Origin: CBFDBF01 sp050291465
GTDB lineage: Bacteria > Pseudomonadota > Gammaproteobacteria > Chromatiales > Chromatiaceae
Length of the DNA stretch: 64,000 bases
NCBI GenBank assembly: GCA_050291465.1
Contig: JBNKJV010000002.1
Location: 62,001 to 126,000 of the forward strand
Direction of reading: 5' to 3'
Below, piece after piece: positions 43,867-52,833 of the stretch (its first letter is position 1; every line of letters begins with the position of its first letter). Below the pieces are notes generated by a model. The model made no database searches and was not told the origin of the DNA. It was given only the letters and a program-made list of their open reading frames with translations. Both the position numbers and the translations under genes were made by a program.

Positions 43867-44808
43867 TTACACGTGAAGATTCATAAGAACTCTTAGATGC
43901 GCTTCCACGCTGCGGGCCAGGGCGCTGAGTTCATAACCCCCTTCCAGGGTGGAGACCACGCGCCCGGAACAGTGGGTATCCGCCACCTCCAGGATCCGCT
44001 CCGTCACCCAGCGGTAGTCGTCCTCCACCAAGCTGATGCCGGAGATCTCATCCTCGCGGTGGGCGTCAAATCCGGCGGAGACGAAAATCATCTGAGGTTG
44101 GAACCGGTTAAGGGCCGGGAGCCAGTCCTGTTCCACCCCCTGGCGGAATTCTTCACCCTTGGCGGTGGCATCCAGGGGGGTGCAGATGATGCGGTCGCTG
44201 TCTTTGGCGAAAGGTGTAGCGGGATAGAAGGGGTGCTGGAAGCTGGAGCAGACCATGACCCGTTCGTCATCGGCGAAGATCTGTTCACTGCCGTTGCCGT
44301 GGTGCACATCAAAATCAAGTATCGCCACCCGCTCAAGCCCTTGTTCCGCCAGGGCGTAAGCGGCACCCACCGCGATGTTGTTGTAGAGACAGAAACCCAT
44401 GGTCCTGCGGCGTTCGGCGTGATGCCCGGGAGGTCGCACGGCACAGAAGGCATTGTCCATTTCACCGGTCATCACTAGGTCGGTGGCCAGCACCGCCGCC
44501 CCGGCCGCCCGTTTCGCGGCGATCAGGCTCAGGGGTCCGATGGGCGTATCCGGATCCAGGTAGGTGAGGCCGGACTCCGGTACGCTGGCCTCCAGCATCG
44601 CCAGATAGTCCGCGTCATGTACCCGCAGCAACTGTTCTTGGGTGACTTCCGGTGCGTCATAGAGACGCAGAAAGTCGTAAAGATGTGCGGCTATGAGGCG
44701 ATCCTGGATGGCGTTCAGACGGGCCGCGCATTCCGGGTGTCCGACTCCGGTATCGTGTTGCAGGCAATCGGGGTGGCTGATGTAGGCGGTACGCACGGGC
44801 AGCTCCAT
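43867..44808 (-). CDS. Histone deacetylase-family protein (AcuC/HDAC-like)
   Basis: 313 aa. Class I/II HDAC blocks are complete: GHPECAARLNAI, RPPGHHAERRRTMGFCLYNN, the zinc ligands in DFDVHHGNG and AGFDAHREDE, and LEGGYEL. Bacterial members remove acetyl or other acyl groups from proteins or polyamines. It is divergent, 164 bases apart, from a Pat-type acetyltransferase, in the manner of acuC and acuA in Bacillus, which suggests that it reverses protein acetylation. That link is inference. Confidence 0.9.
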   Translation of the reverse strand: MELPVRTAYISHPDCLQHDTGVGHPECAARLNAIQDRLIAAHLYDFLRLYDAPEVTQEQLLRVHDADYLAMLEASVPESGLTYLDPDTPIGPLSLIAAKRAAGAAVLATDLVMTGEMDNAFCAVRPPGHHAERRRTMGFCLYNNIAVGAAYALAEQGLERVAILDFDVHHGNGSEQIFADDERVMVCSSFQHPFYPATPFAKDSDRIICTPLDATAKGEEFRQGVEQDWLPALNRFQPQMIFVSAGFDAHREDEISGISLVEDDYRWVTERILEVADTHCSGRVVSTLEGGYELSALARSVEAHLRVLMNLHV

Positions 44809-44972
44809 CTTTTGTCCATATGCAACGTAGCATAACTGTCATTTGCGCTTGTTACCATGGTCCGGAATCAATTCAGACTATTGAAGAAATTTCGCGGGCA
44901 AATTACTGAAAAGCAACTATTCTTCTACTGATACTTTTTCCCACTTTTTTGGCTTGGCCAGTAGGATCCAGA

Positions 44973-47654
44973 ATGGAATCGCATTTTTTATATCCGCTTT
45001 TTTATCCCAAATCCATCGCCATGTTCGGCGCCAGTGAACGTGTCGATACGGTCGGCGAGGTAGTCTACAGAAATCTTCTCAGTTCGGGTTTCAAGGGCGA
45101 TGTTTACGCCATCAATCCCAAGCGTGAGACGGTGATGGGAAATACCGCCTATCCTGATCTTGAGGCTATCGGGAAGAAAATTGATCTGGCGGTTGTTGCC
45201 ACACCGGCGACGAGCATACCTTCCATCGTGGAGTCCTGCGGACGCTACGGGATACGGACCATGGTCATCCTGTCGGCGGGATTCAGGGAGATCGGCGAAG
45301 CGGGTCAGCGGCTGGAGGATCAGGTGCTGGAGATCGCCCGCAGCTACGGGATTCGTTTTCTCGGTCCCAACTGTCTCGGCCTGATTCGCCCGGACATAGG
45401 GCTTAATGCCACATTCGGCAATAACAACGCCCGGCCCGGCAACCTGGCCCTCGTGTCCCAGTCCGGTGCACTCTGCACGGCGGTTCTGGATTGGGCGGAA
45501 GAGAACGATATCGGTTTTTCCGCCGTCGTTTCCACCGGCATAGGGAGCGATCTGGACTTCGGCAGTATTCTCGATTTTCTGGTGAATGACCCAAAAACCG
45601 GCAGCATTCTGCTCTATATCGAGGGCATCAATAACGCCCGCGCTTTCATGAGCGGATTACGCGCCGCCGCCCGCATCAAGCCGGTTATCGCCCTGAAAGT
45701 GGGGCGTCACACTGCCGGCGCCGCCGCGTCCATGTCACATACCGGGGCCCTGGTGGGCGGCGATGACGCCTTCGACGCGGCGCTTTCCCGCTCGGGTGTA
45801 TTGCGGGTCCAGACCCTCAGTCAGGTTTTCAGCGCGGCCCGAGCCCTTTCTTCCCGTTACCGGAGCTGCGGCGACCGGCTGGCCATTATCACCAACGGCG
45901 GAGGTCCCGGCGTGATGGCGGCCGACAGGGCGGCGGACCTCGAGATCAAGCTGGCGGAACTCTCCGATGAGAGCATGGCGGCGCTGAACGAGGTGCTGCC
46001 GCCGGTCTGGTCCCATGGCAATCCGGTGGACATGATCGGTGACGCTACACCGGAGCGCTACAGCCGCACGGTAGATATCTGCCTCAAGGACAAGAACGTG
46101 GACGGGGCGGTGGTGATCCTTACTCCGCAGGCCATGACCCATCCCCTCGCCGTGGCGGAAGCGGTTATCGAACTGACAAAGCAACATGAGAAACCGGTGC
46201 TCTGCACCTGGATGGGCGGTAATCAGATCGGCGATGCCCGGGAGGCGTTTCGCAAGGCGCACGTCCCGGATTTCCGCACCGTGGAGGCGGCGGTTGATGC
46301 GTTCTGGTTTCTTGCCATGCACCGCAGAAATCAGAAACTGCTGCTCCAGACCCCGGCCAAGACCTCGGCCAGCCTGGCTACGCCGGACGCGGAAGGGGCG
46401 CGTCTTATTATCGAAAGCGTATTGGCGGATAACCGCCGGGTGCTGACCGAACCGGAGTCCATCGCCCTGCTCGGTGCTTTCCACATCCCGACGGTCAGAA
46501 ACGGCATCGCCCGATCTTCCAACGAAGCCCTGATCCTGGCGGAGACCATCGGTTTTCCGGTGGCCATGAAGATCCACTCCCCGGATATCAGCCACAAGAG
46601 CGATGCGGGTGGGGTACGACTCAATATAAATAATGCGCGGGTGGTGCGCAGTTCCTACCTGGAACTTGTCGAGCAGGTGAAAACCACCCGTCCCGAGGCA
46701 CGCATCGAAGGCGTGATCGTCGAAAAGATGTATCGCAGCAATAATGGTCGGGAACTTATGATCGGCATGGTTACCGATCCGGTGATGGGGCCGGTGATCA
46801 GTTTCGGCAGCGGTGGTACCGCGGTGGAAGTGCTGGGGGATTCGGCGGTGGCGCTACCCCCTCTCAACCGCAATCTCGCCCAGGACCTGATTCAGCGCAC
46901 CAAGGTGTCGCGCATGCTGGGTGAGTTCCGCAACATGCCTCCCGCTGACGTGGATGCGCTCATCGATGTTCTGTTACGGGTCTCGGCCATGGTGTGCGAG
47001 TTGCCCTGGATCAAGGAAATGGATATTAATCCGCTGATCCTGGACGATAGGGGAGCGGTTGCCGTGGATGCCCGTTTCCGGGTGGATTTTCCGCGCGCTT
47101 CCACCGATCCCTACCACCATATGGCGATCCATCCCTATCCCGCCAGTCTGCAGGTGAATATCCAGTTGTCGGACGGCAGTGACGTTACCATCCGTCCTAT
47201 TCGTCCCGAAGATACGGTTATCGTACAGAACTTCGTCCGCGGGCTCTCGGAAGAGACCCGGTATTTCCGTTTCATGCGCTCCCTGCATGAGCTGACCCCC
47301 GAGATGCTGGTGCGCTTTACCCAGATCGACTACGACCAGGAGATGGCGCTGATTGCGGTAACGGAGCATGACAGCGAGGAAGAGGAACTGGGGGTTGCAC
47401 GTTACATTACCAACGTCGACCGGCGCAGTTGCGAGTTTGCCCTGGTGGTTTCCGACCGCTGGCAGCGGAGAGGTATCGGCCACCGGCTGATGCATATGTT
47501 GATGGAGGTGGCCAGGAACCGCGGCCTGGAAGAGATACGCGGGGAAGTGCTGTCCAACAACCACAAGATGCTGGAGCTGATGAAATCTCTTGGCTTTCGT
47601 GTCGCCGCCGATCCGGACGATCCTGGAATCAAGCGGGTGATTCATACGCTGTAA
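44973..47654 (+). CDS. Acyl-CoA synthetase (NDP-forming) fused to GNAT acetyltransferase (Pat/YfiQ type)
   Basis: 893 aa from the ATG at 44973. Domains in order: CoA-binding (about 1-130, SIAMFGAS), succinyl-CoA ligase-like (150-450), ATP-grasp (480-690, FPVAMKIHSPDISHKSDAGGV) and a C-terminal GNAT (about 725-893, with RRGIGHRLMHMLME as the acetyl-CoA loop). The E. coli homologue is a protein lysine acetyltransferase whose synthetase half is inactive and regulatory. It lies divergent from the deacetylase. The DNA between them should contain both promoters. Confidence 0.93.
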   Translation: MESHFLYPLFYPKSIAMFGASERVDTVGEVVYRNLLSSGFKGDVYAINPKRETVMGNTAYPDLEAIGKKIDLAVVATPATSIPSIVESCGRYGIRTMVILSAGFREIGEAGQRLEDQVLEIARSYGIRFLGPNCLGLIRPDIGLNATFGNNNARPGNLALVSQSGALCTAVLDWAEENDIGFSAVVSTGIGSDLDFGSILDFLVNDPKTGSILLYIEGINNARAFMSGLRAAARIKPVIALKVGRHTAGAAASMSHTGALVGGDDAFDAALSRSGVLRVQTLSQVFSAARALSSRYRSCGDRLAIITNGGGPGVMAADRAADLEIKLAELSDESMAALNEVLPPVWSHGNPVDMIGDATPERYSRTVDICLKDKNVDGAVVILTPQAMTHPLAVAEAVIELTKQHEKPVLCTWMGGNQIGDAREAFRKAHVPDFRTVEAAVDAFWFLAMHRRNQKLLLQTPAKTSASLATPDAEGARLIIESVLADNRRVLTEPESIALLGAFHIPTVRNGIARSSNEALILAETIGFPVAMKIHSPDISHKSDAGGVRLNINNARVVRSSYLELVEQVKTTRPEARIEGVIVEKMYRSNNGRELMIGMVTDPVMGPVISFGSGGTAVEVLGDSAVALPPLNRNLAQDLIQRTKVSRMLGEFRNMPPADVDALIDVLLRVSAMVCELPWIKEMDINPLILDDRGAVAVDARFRVDFPRASTDPYHHMAIHPYPASLQVNIQLSDGSDVTIRPIRPEDTVIVQNFVRGLSEETRYFRFMRSLHELTPEMLVRFTQIDYDQEMALIAVTEHDSEEEELGVARYITNVDRRSCEFALVVSDRWQRRGIGHRLMHMLMEVARNRGLEEIRGEVLSNNHKMLELMKSLGFRVAADPDDPGIKRVIHTL

Positions 47655-47664
47655 TCTGATCGAT

Positions 47665-47680
47665 CACCCAAAATAGGGTG
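47665..47680 (+). terminator. Weak terminator hairpin after acetyltransferase
   Basis: CACCC-AAAATA-GGGTG stem 10 bases after the stop, followed by CCGTTGTCAGTCTTTT. The stem is short and the T-run distant, so this is tentative. Confidence 0.3.
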
Positions 47681-47855
47681 CCGTTGTCAGTCTTTTCCCG
47701 GATTCCATTGAGTTCGCGGCGGGGACCGGTTTATACATGAAGTAATGCTTGATTGTTTATGTATGCCTGACCGGACGCGACTGCAGCTGGGGTTCAGGCT
47801 GTTGTCACAGCGGTTTCACGAATTATCAAGCCGTTGTACGTCAAGGGAGAGAAAT

Positions 47856-48713
47856 ATGCGAAGAGGGAAATTTCGACCAAGTATTATTTCCTGGACAGAC
47901 TATCTCAGACAGGATGGATTGCCTTACTTCCCCGATTTGATCTTTCTTGCGGAGGGGGATTCCTGGTTTACGGTCAGTGGGTTTCCGGCCTATAACCTGC
48001 TGTTTGAACTGCGCTTCAAAAAGAGTGCTGTGATCGTCAATTGCGGCATGCCGGGAGATACTATCAAGCACATGGCGCAGATCGAGAAGAACAGAAGCCT
48101 GCGTGAAGCGTTGTCGGCGGGCGCCAGGTGTTGGGATGGGATATTGTTAAGCGGAGGCGGAAACGATCTGATCGATGAGATTGACGATATTGTGCTCCCC
48201 AGGAACCGGCGGCCGTCAACCGTTAGTGATCCAGCACAATATTGCAATCAGGCTCGTCTGAAAAACCTGGTAGAAGAGGTTCAGCGGAGTTACAGGAATA
48301 TTGCGGCATTGCGCGACAGGGAGGGGAGTCCGGGTAAGGGCGTGCCTATATTTGCACATACCTACGATTACGTGGCTCCGCGTAACGCACCTGCCACCTT
48401 TATCTTTGGAGCGTTGGGTCCGTGGCTGTTTCCGGTGTTGCGGGATCGCGAAATACCGGGCTCCGACTGGATGTCCTTGTCTAATTATCTTATCGGCATT
48501 CTCGCGGAGGGAATTGTTGAACTGGAGACGGGCGACAATCCGATTTCAGACTTTTATGCCGTGGATACCAGAAACACCTTGAAACCCGCCGAACTTGGTC
48601 AATCAGGTGATAGTAAGGATTGGCAAAACGAAATCCATCCGAACGGGGGCGGCTATGAAAAACTGGCCAAGAAGATGGAGGCGGTGTTTGCGGACAAGCT
48701 GGGTAATTGGTGA
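47856..48713 (+). CDS. SGNH/GDSL-like hydrolase
   Basis: 285 aa from the ATG at 47856 with AAGGGAGA upstream. No signal peptide. The blocks FLAEGDSWFT (block I, with the Ser), GGGNDLID (block III-like) and NEIHPNGGGY (block V with Asp/His) give the SGNH pattern of lipase/esterase enzymes, but the middle part is unusual. The substrate is unknown. It is followed by a tandem heptamer repeat before the amidotransferase gene. Confidence 0.7.
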   Translation: MRRGKFRPSIISWTDYLRQDGLPYFPDLIFLAEGDSWFTVSGFPAYNLLFELRFKKSAVIVNCGMPGDTIKHMAQIEKNRSLREALSAGARCWDGILLSGGGNDLIDEIDDIVLPRNRRPSTVSDPAQYCNQARLKNLVEEVQRSYRNIAALRDREGSPGKGVPIFAHTYDYVAPRNAPATFIFGALGPWLFPVLRDREIPGSDWMSLSNYLIGILAEGIVELETGDNPISDFYAVDTRNTLKPAELGQSGDSKDWQNEIHPNGGGYEKLAKKMEAVFADKLGNW

Positions 48714-48753
48714 TATCCGGGTTGTTTGAGAGGGCGTCTTCCATTAACTTCCC

Positions 48754-48792
48754 ACTGACAACTGACAACTGACAACTGACAACTGACAACTG
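48754..48792. repeat. Tandem ACTGACA heptamer repeat
   Basis: Five exact copies of ACTGACA (48754-48788) plus ACTG end two bases before the amidotransferase ATG, so the repeat fills the place of the ribosome site. The same motif occurs degenerate at 55814-55847. Confidence 0.8.
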
Positions 48793-48794
48793 TA

Positions 48795-49487
48795 ATGCGC
48801 GCCCACTATCTACAACATGTCCCGTTTGAGGGTCTCAGCAGTATCGAGGCCTGGCTCGGTGACGCCGGGTATGAAATCTCCAGTACCGGATTCCACCTGT
48901 CCGGGGAGCTTCCCGCGGTTGAGGGTATCGATCTGCTGGTGGTTATGGGCGGGCCCATGAGTGTGAACGATGAAGAGGATTACCCCTGGCTGGTGGAAGA
49001 AAAGGAATTCATAAGACGTGTAATAGCGGCGGGCAGGCCCACCCTCGGAATATGTCTCGGCGCGCAGCTCATAGCGGATGCGCTGGGTGGAAAGGTTTTT
49101 GCCAATCCGGTCAAGGAGATCGGATGGTTTCCGATCAGGGGTGTTGAAACCGGCGATGATACGCTATTTCAGTTCCCGGAAGAGATCGAGGTGTTCCACT
49201 GGCATGGCGAGACGTTCAGTTTACCGCCGGGGGCGGTCCGCATAGCCGAGAGCCATGGCTGTAAGAATCAGGCCTTCCAGATCGGCCGCAACGTTATCGG
49301 TCTGCAGTTTCATCTGGAAACCACAGCGGAATCCGCTCGGGCTATTGTGGAAAACTGCCGGGATGAGTTGGTTGACCAGGAGTATATTCAATCGGAAACG
49401 GAGATTCTTTCCGCACCGCGGGAGAGATATACGGTAATAAACCGTTTAATGGCGGATGTGCTTGAGCGGATAACGGTTAATAGTTAA
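48795..49487 (+). CDS. Class I glutamine amidotransferase-like protein
   Basis: 230 aa. Triad blocks: MGGPMSVND, nucleophile Cys in LGICLGAQLIADALGG, and His/Glu in LQFHLETT. Similar stand-alone proteins (GuaA-like) act as gamma-glutamyl hydrolases or amidotransferases of unknown partner. The gene has no Shine-Dalgarno; the five-copy heptamer repeat sits there instead. Its last codons read ITVNS and are built from the same kind of repeat as those of Nfo. A strong terminator follows. Confidence 0.88.
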   Translation: MRAHYLQHVPFEGLSSIEAWLGDAGYEISSTGFHLSGELPAVEGIDLLVVMGGPMSVNDEEDYPWLVEEKEFIRRVIAAGRPTLGICLGAQLIADALGGKVFANPVKEIGWFPIRGVETGDDTLFQFPEEIEVFHWHGETFSLPPGAVRIAESHGCKNQAFQIGRNVIGLQFHLETTAESARAIVENCRDELVDQEYIQSETEILSAPRERYTVINRLMADVLERITVNS

Positions 49488-49499
49488 CAGTTGTCAGTC

Positions 49500-49525
49500 G
49501 TAGGGCGGGCTGTGCCCGCCTTTTT
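49500..49525 (+). terminator. Intrinsic terminator / GTAGGGCGGGC palindrome
   Basis: GGCGGGC-TGT-GCCCGCC (49504-49520) followed by TTTTT, 12 bases after the amidotransferase stop. The 21 bases from 49500 recur exactly, inverted, at 59480-59500, so the terminator is a copy of a dispersed palindrome. Confidence 0.75.
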
Positions 49526-49536
49526 GCTTTCGAGTT

Positions 49537-49890
49537 CTATTTCTTTTTTTTCGACGCCGCCCTCAAAGCCGTGCTATAAGCCATGTTCGCCCAGGTATTC
49601 ATGGCCTCGGCGTCTTCCAATGTCTCCTCCGGGGCCTGAAAATAGCCCAACTTGCACTCTTTTCCCTGCCTTAGGTAGGAAAACGCCTCGAGTCCCCGGT
49701 GGGTAAATTCATGTTCATTCTCTTTGTCGCATTTCAGGTACAGAGTGCTGTCCGCGACGAGCGCAAACATCAGGCCTTCGAGAAAAATCCCGTGCCCGCC
49801 GAACATTCCCTTTGCGTATACCGGACCGATGGTCTGCATGAGATCGACCACGTGGGTTACAAACGCCTTTTCATCACTGGGTAGGGGCAT
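49537..49890 (-). CDS. TfoX/Sxy N-terminal domain protein
   Basis: 117 aa. The typical blocks are GPVYAKGMFGGHGIFLEG and LYLKCDKENEHEF, then a Lys-rich end (KKKK). Stand-alone TfoX N-terminal proteins are widespread; the full-length Sxy regulates competence, but this short form has no proven role. It is convergent with the amidotransferase and on the same strand as the following genes. Confidence 0.85.
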   Translation of the reverse strand: MPLPSDEKAFVTHVVDLMQTIGPVYAKGMFGGHGIFLEGLMFALVADSTLYLKCDKENEHEFTHRGLEAFSYLRQGKECKLGYFQAPEETLEDAEAMNTWANMAYSTALRAASKKKK

Positions 49891-49896
49891 GGGGCT

Positions 49897-49966
49897 GGAA
49901 GTATGAAGTTTGGGATTTGAAGTTATAAGTAGGAAGTCAATAGTGTGAAGTTAGCGATTGTCAGTC
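49897..49966. repeat. Heptamer-periodic TGAAGTT repeat
   Basis: Ten successive 7-base units (GGAAGTA, TGAAGTT, TGGGATT, TGAAGTT, ATAAGTA, GGAAGTC, AATAGTG, TGAAGTT, AGCGATT, GTCAGTC) fill the whole gap between the TfoX-like start and the next gene's stop. AGT holds the same phase in most units. Confidence 0.6.
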
Positions 49967-50852
49967 ACCGGGACAGGCTGTGTTCGCCGCCGCTTATCTG
50001 ATCTTCATAATAGGCCCTGCACTCCCGTTCCCGGCCCCTGACCACGCGCATGCCGATCAAGGGGCCGCGGGTCTCGGTCACCACCGTCTGTTGTCCCTCC
50101 TGGTGGTGATGATCGTAGAAGAATATAACCACCCAGTCCCGTGTCTGCTCAAGGCGGTGGGCGAGGGCGGTGTTCGAATACATGGCTGTAAAGTGCCAAT
50201 CCCCTTCTTCCAGGTGCATAACCGGAAGCCAGGCTTTGCCTTCGGGATTGAAACGTTTGGGCGCGATCACGGGTAGTTCCCCGGATTTCGCCATATCATG
50301 ATAGATACGGTCCACCTTCAGGATTAGTTCCACACCGGGGCCGGCATGTCCCGAAATGCGGCGACGACTGCGGGTGGGGCCGAGCATGGTGGCGAGAGAG
50401 GCTCGCAGGGCCTCGAGACGTCGGTTGCCTATACCCTTGATTCGAGTCAGGCTGCCGTCGAAGGCGGCGTTCTCCAGGGCTTCCAGGGTATCGAGATGGA
50501 GTTCGTCATGGATGCGTTGCGCCAGATCGGGGCCGATGCCGGGTACGGTCTGGAACAAGTGAACCGGATCGAGTACTCCGCGCAGCCGCTCCAGTTGAAT
50601 CCAGCGCCCTGTCTGGATGATTTCACTGATCGAGGTCGCGATTCCCTTGCCTATGTCGGGCAGCGAGGTCAGGCCTTCCAGGCCGCTTTCTTCCAGCAAG
50701 GTTGCAAGCTCCATATCGAGAGCGGCCACTGATTCCGCGGCACGTCGGTAGGCCCGGATACGGAAAGGATTGGCCCCCTGTTGTTCCAGCAGTTCCGCCA
50801 TCTCTTCCAGCTTCATGGCGATACCGGTGTTAAGGGGTGCATCCAGAACCAT
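49965..50852 (-). CDS. Helix-hairpin-helix protein (DNA polymerase X/PolX N-terminal-like)
   Basis: 295 aa. The first 170 residues match the N-terminal 8-kDa and HhH part of family X DNA polymerases: EEMAELLEQQGANPFRIRAYRRAAE, LPDIGKGIATSISEII and VPGIGPDLAQRIHDEL, GIGNRRLEAL. No polymerase or PHP domain follows; the C-terminal 120 residues are a separate unknown domain with HLEEGDWHFTAMYSNT. It should bind DNA; function unknown. ATG at 50816 is an alternative start. Confidence 0.8.
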   Translation of the reverse strand: MVLDAPLNTGIAMKLEEMAELLEQQGANPFRIRAYRRAAESVAALDMELATLLEESGLEGLTSLPDIGKGIATSISEIIQTGRWIQLERLRGVLDPVHLFQTVPGIGPDLAQRIHDELHLDTLEALENAAFDGSLTRIKGIGNRRLEALRASLATMLGPTRSRRRISGHAGPGVELILKVDRIYHDMAKSGELPVIAPKRFNPEGKAWLPVMHLEEGDWHFTAMYSNTALAHRLEQTRDWVVIFFYDHHHQEGQQTVVTETRGPLIGMRVVRGRERECRAYYEDQISGGEHSLSR

Positions 50853-50870
50853 ATCGATGCAGGGCGGTTT

Positions 50871-51347
50871 TTATTCAGTGCGTCGGTAGGTACCGATCAG
50901 TTCCGTCTGGTCCAGTACATGTCCCCGCATGGCCTGTTCCAGTTCCTTCTTTGTCGGCTGTCCCAGGTCCGGCAGCAGCGTGTCCAGGGCGTAGAGTTTA
51001 AAAAAATACCGGTGGCGGCCGATGGGTGGGCAGGGACCGCCAAACCGGGTTCGTTTCCAGTCGTTAAGACCCCCCAGGGTACCCGCCGGGAGTTCCGGGT
51101 CCGTAACCGCCTCCGGAAGACCCTCCGTTTCAGGTGGAATGTTATAGAGCACCCAGTGTACCCAGGTCATCTTCGGCGCGGCCGGGTCCGGTGCATCCGG
51201 GTCGTCCACGATAAGGACCAGGCTGCGGGTATCCGGCGGCAGTCCGTCCCAGGAGAGCTGTGGCGGGATGTCCTCACCGTCGCAGGTAAACCGGGCGGGA
51301 ATCTCGCCGTCGTGGCGGAAAGCGGGCGAACTGAGGATGAGGCTCAT
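50871..51347 (-). CDS. YbhB/YbcL-family PEBP-like protein
   Basis: 158 aa, the family's usual length, from the ATG at 51347 that has a very strong AGGAGG seven bases upstream. The frame is open to 51500 and that extra part looks like a signal peptide, so a longer exported form cannot be excluded. Signature blocks: DGEDIPPQLSWDGLPP, DDPDAPDP, VHWVLYNIP, GGPCPPIGRHRYFFKLYALD. These phosphatidylethanolamine-binding (Raf kinase inhibitor-like) proteins have no firm function in bacteria. It lies near a Ser/Thr kinase gene, which is suggestive only. Confidence 0.9.
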   Translation of the reverse strand: MSLILSSPAFRHDGEIPARFTCDGEDIPPQLSWDGLPPDTRSLVLIVDDPDAPDPAAPKMTWVHWVLYNIPPETEGLPEAVTDPELPAGTLGGLNDWKRTRFGGPCPPIGRHRYFFKLYALDTLLPDLGQPTKKELEQAMRGHVLDQTELIGTYRRTE

Positions 51348-51551
51348 GGGGTCACCTCCTTCTGCGGCGTGATTAATCGCGGGGAGCGGTGCGAGGAGCA
51401 CGCCCGCCAAAAGCAGCGCGCATACCGACCGCAGATCGGAACCGGGTCGAGTGCTGGTGTGTTTCAAGGGATGCCTCCGTTTCCCGCGGTGTCCTTTCAT
51501 CTAAATAGCATCGAAACGGCTATTGTACCAGCGGAAAGCGAGTCGCAAACG

Positions 51552-52826
51552 TCAGGTAATGGACGCCAGGATGGAAGTCTTCTCAAGACGATCCGCCAGT
51601 ATCTCGAGAAGGATCCGGTTGAAAGAGGACTGCAGTTGTTCCGAGGCCTCCCGCAGCACATCCGATTTGAACTTGATAACGACGACGTAATCGTTGCTGA
51701 TTACACTGGCGCTGCGCGCGCGCTTTCTTCCGTGGATGTAGGCCATCTCCCCGAAACACTGACCGGACTTGATATCTCCCAGAGAGGAATCGCCGATCAT
51801 GATGCGGGCGCTTCCGGAGGCCAGGATATAGAGGGAACCGCCGATCTGGCCCTCCTTGAGCAGTTCCTTATGCGGAGGAAATTTACGCCATTTGCTGATT
51901 CGCACCACTTCCCACAACTCCACTTCGCTGAAGCTACGGAAGAAATCGAGATTCTTTAACGTATTGAAACGTTCGGTATCCGAGACATCCTCGGAAGGCA
52001 TCTCCAACTGATTGTTGACCTCCACTAGGTCCTTTGCCAGCTCAGTCCAGTTCTGATAGCGGTTCTTGGGGTTCTTTTTGATGCATTTTTCTACGATATC
52101 CACCAGCAGGGGGGAGATACCCGAACGCAAAGTGGTCAGCGACGGCGGTTCTTCCTGGGAGATCTTTTTGATCAGTTCCGCCTGGTTCTTGGCGGAGAAC
52201 GGTAGCCGGCCGCTGAGCAGACGATACATCACCACTCCCAGGGAATAGATATCCGCCTGATGGGTGATGTTTTCTCCCTTGATATGTTCCGGTGACATAT
52301 AGGCGGGGGAACCGACCGGATCGACGATCTGGGTAAGGTCGGAGTTCTCCATCAGGGCGGTGCCGAAATCGCTGATCTTTACCTCACCGTCCTTATCCAG
52401 CAACAGGTTTGCCGGTTTGATATCGCGATGGATAACGCCATGACGTGCGGCATAGTCCAGGGCGCTGCAGACCTTGAATATGATTTCGATGACGTTGTCG
52501 TAAGGGAGCAGGTTCTTGGGTTTGGCATATTTATCGAGGGTGTCTCCGGGTACATATTCCATGACGATGTAATGCAGATCGTCTTCGGTGCCCGCGTCGA
52601 AGACCGACACGATGTGCGGATGACGCAGCTTGCCGGCCAGGCTTGCCTCGTTGATAAACATCTTCTTGAACTTCAGGCCGTGGTGCGGATCGCTGAAAGC
52701 GGCCTGCAGGGCAACTTTTATCGCCACTTCCTGTCCGGTAAAGGGGTCCCGTCCGAGATAGACGGTGCTGGTGGCACCCTTGCCGATGAGTTCCAGGATC
52801 TCGAATTTACCGATAGTCTTGCGCAT
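51552..52826 (-). CDS. Ser/Thr protein kinase with cyclic-nucleotide-binding domain
   Basis: 424 aa from the ATG at 52826 (a TTG at 52850 is less likely). Kinase domain about 5-262: glycine loop GKGATSTVYLG, VAIK, catalytic VIHRDIKPANLL, DFG in ISDFGTAL and PAYMSPEHI. The C-terminal part (about 300-415) is a cNMP-binding/CRP-type domain with LLKEGQIGGSLYILASG and GQCFGEMAYI. No membrane segment: a soluble kinase perhaps gated by a cyclic nucleotide. It starts seven bases after the FAH-family gene, so both are one operon. Confidence 0.92.
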   Translation of the reverse strand: MRKTIGKFEILELIGKGATSTVYLGRDPFTGQEVAIKVALQAAFSDPHHGLKFKKMFINEASLAGKLRHPHIVSVFDAGTEDDLHYIVMEYVPGDTLDKYAKPKNLLPYDNVIEIIFKVCSALDYAARHGVIHRDIKPANLLLDKDGEVKISDFGTALMENSDLTQIVDPVGSPAYMSPEHIKGENITHQADIYSLGVVMYRLLSGRLPFSAKNQAELIKKISQEEPPSLTTLRSGISPLLVDIVEKCIKKNPKNRYQNWTELAKDLVEVNNQLEMPSEDVSDTERFNTLKNLDFFRSFSEVELWEVVRISKWRKFPPHKELLKEGQIGGSLYILASGSARIMIGDSSLGDIKSGQCFGEMAYIHGRKRARSASVISNDYVVVIKFKSDVLREASEQLQSSFNRILLEILADRLEKTSILASIT

Positions 52827-52833
52827 ATGGTTT

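Noticed and set aside
48754..48792. Tandem repeat considered as CRISPR
   Set aside because: Unit of seven bases with no spacers and no cas genes.
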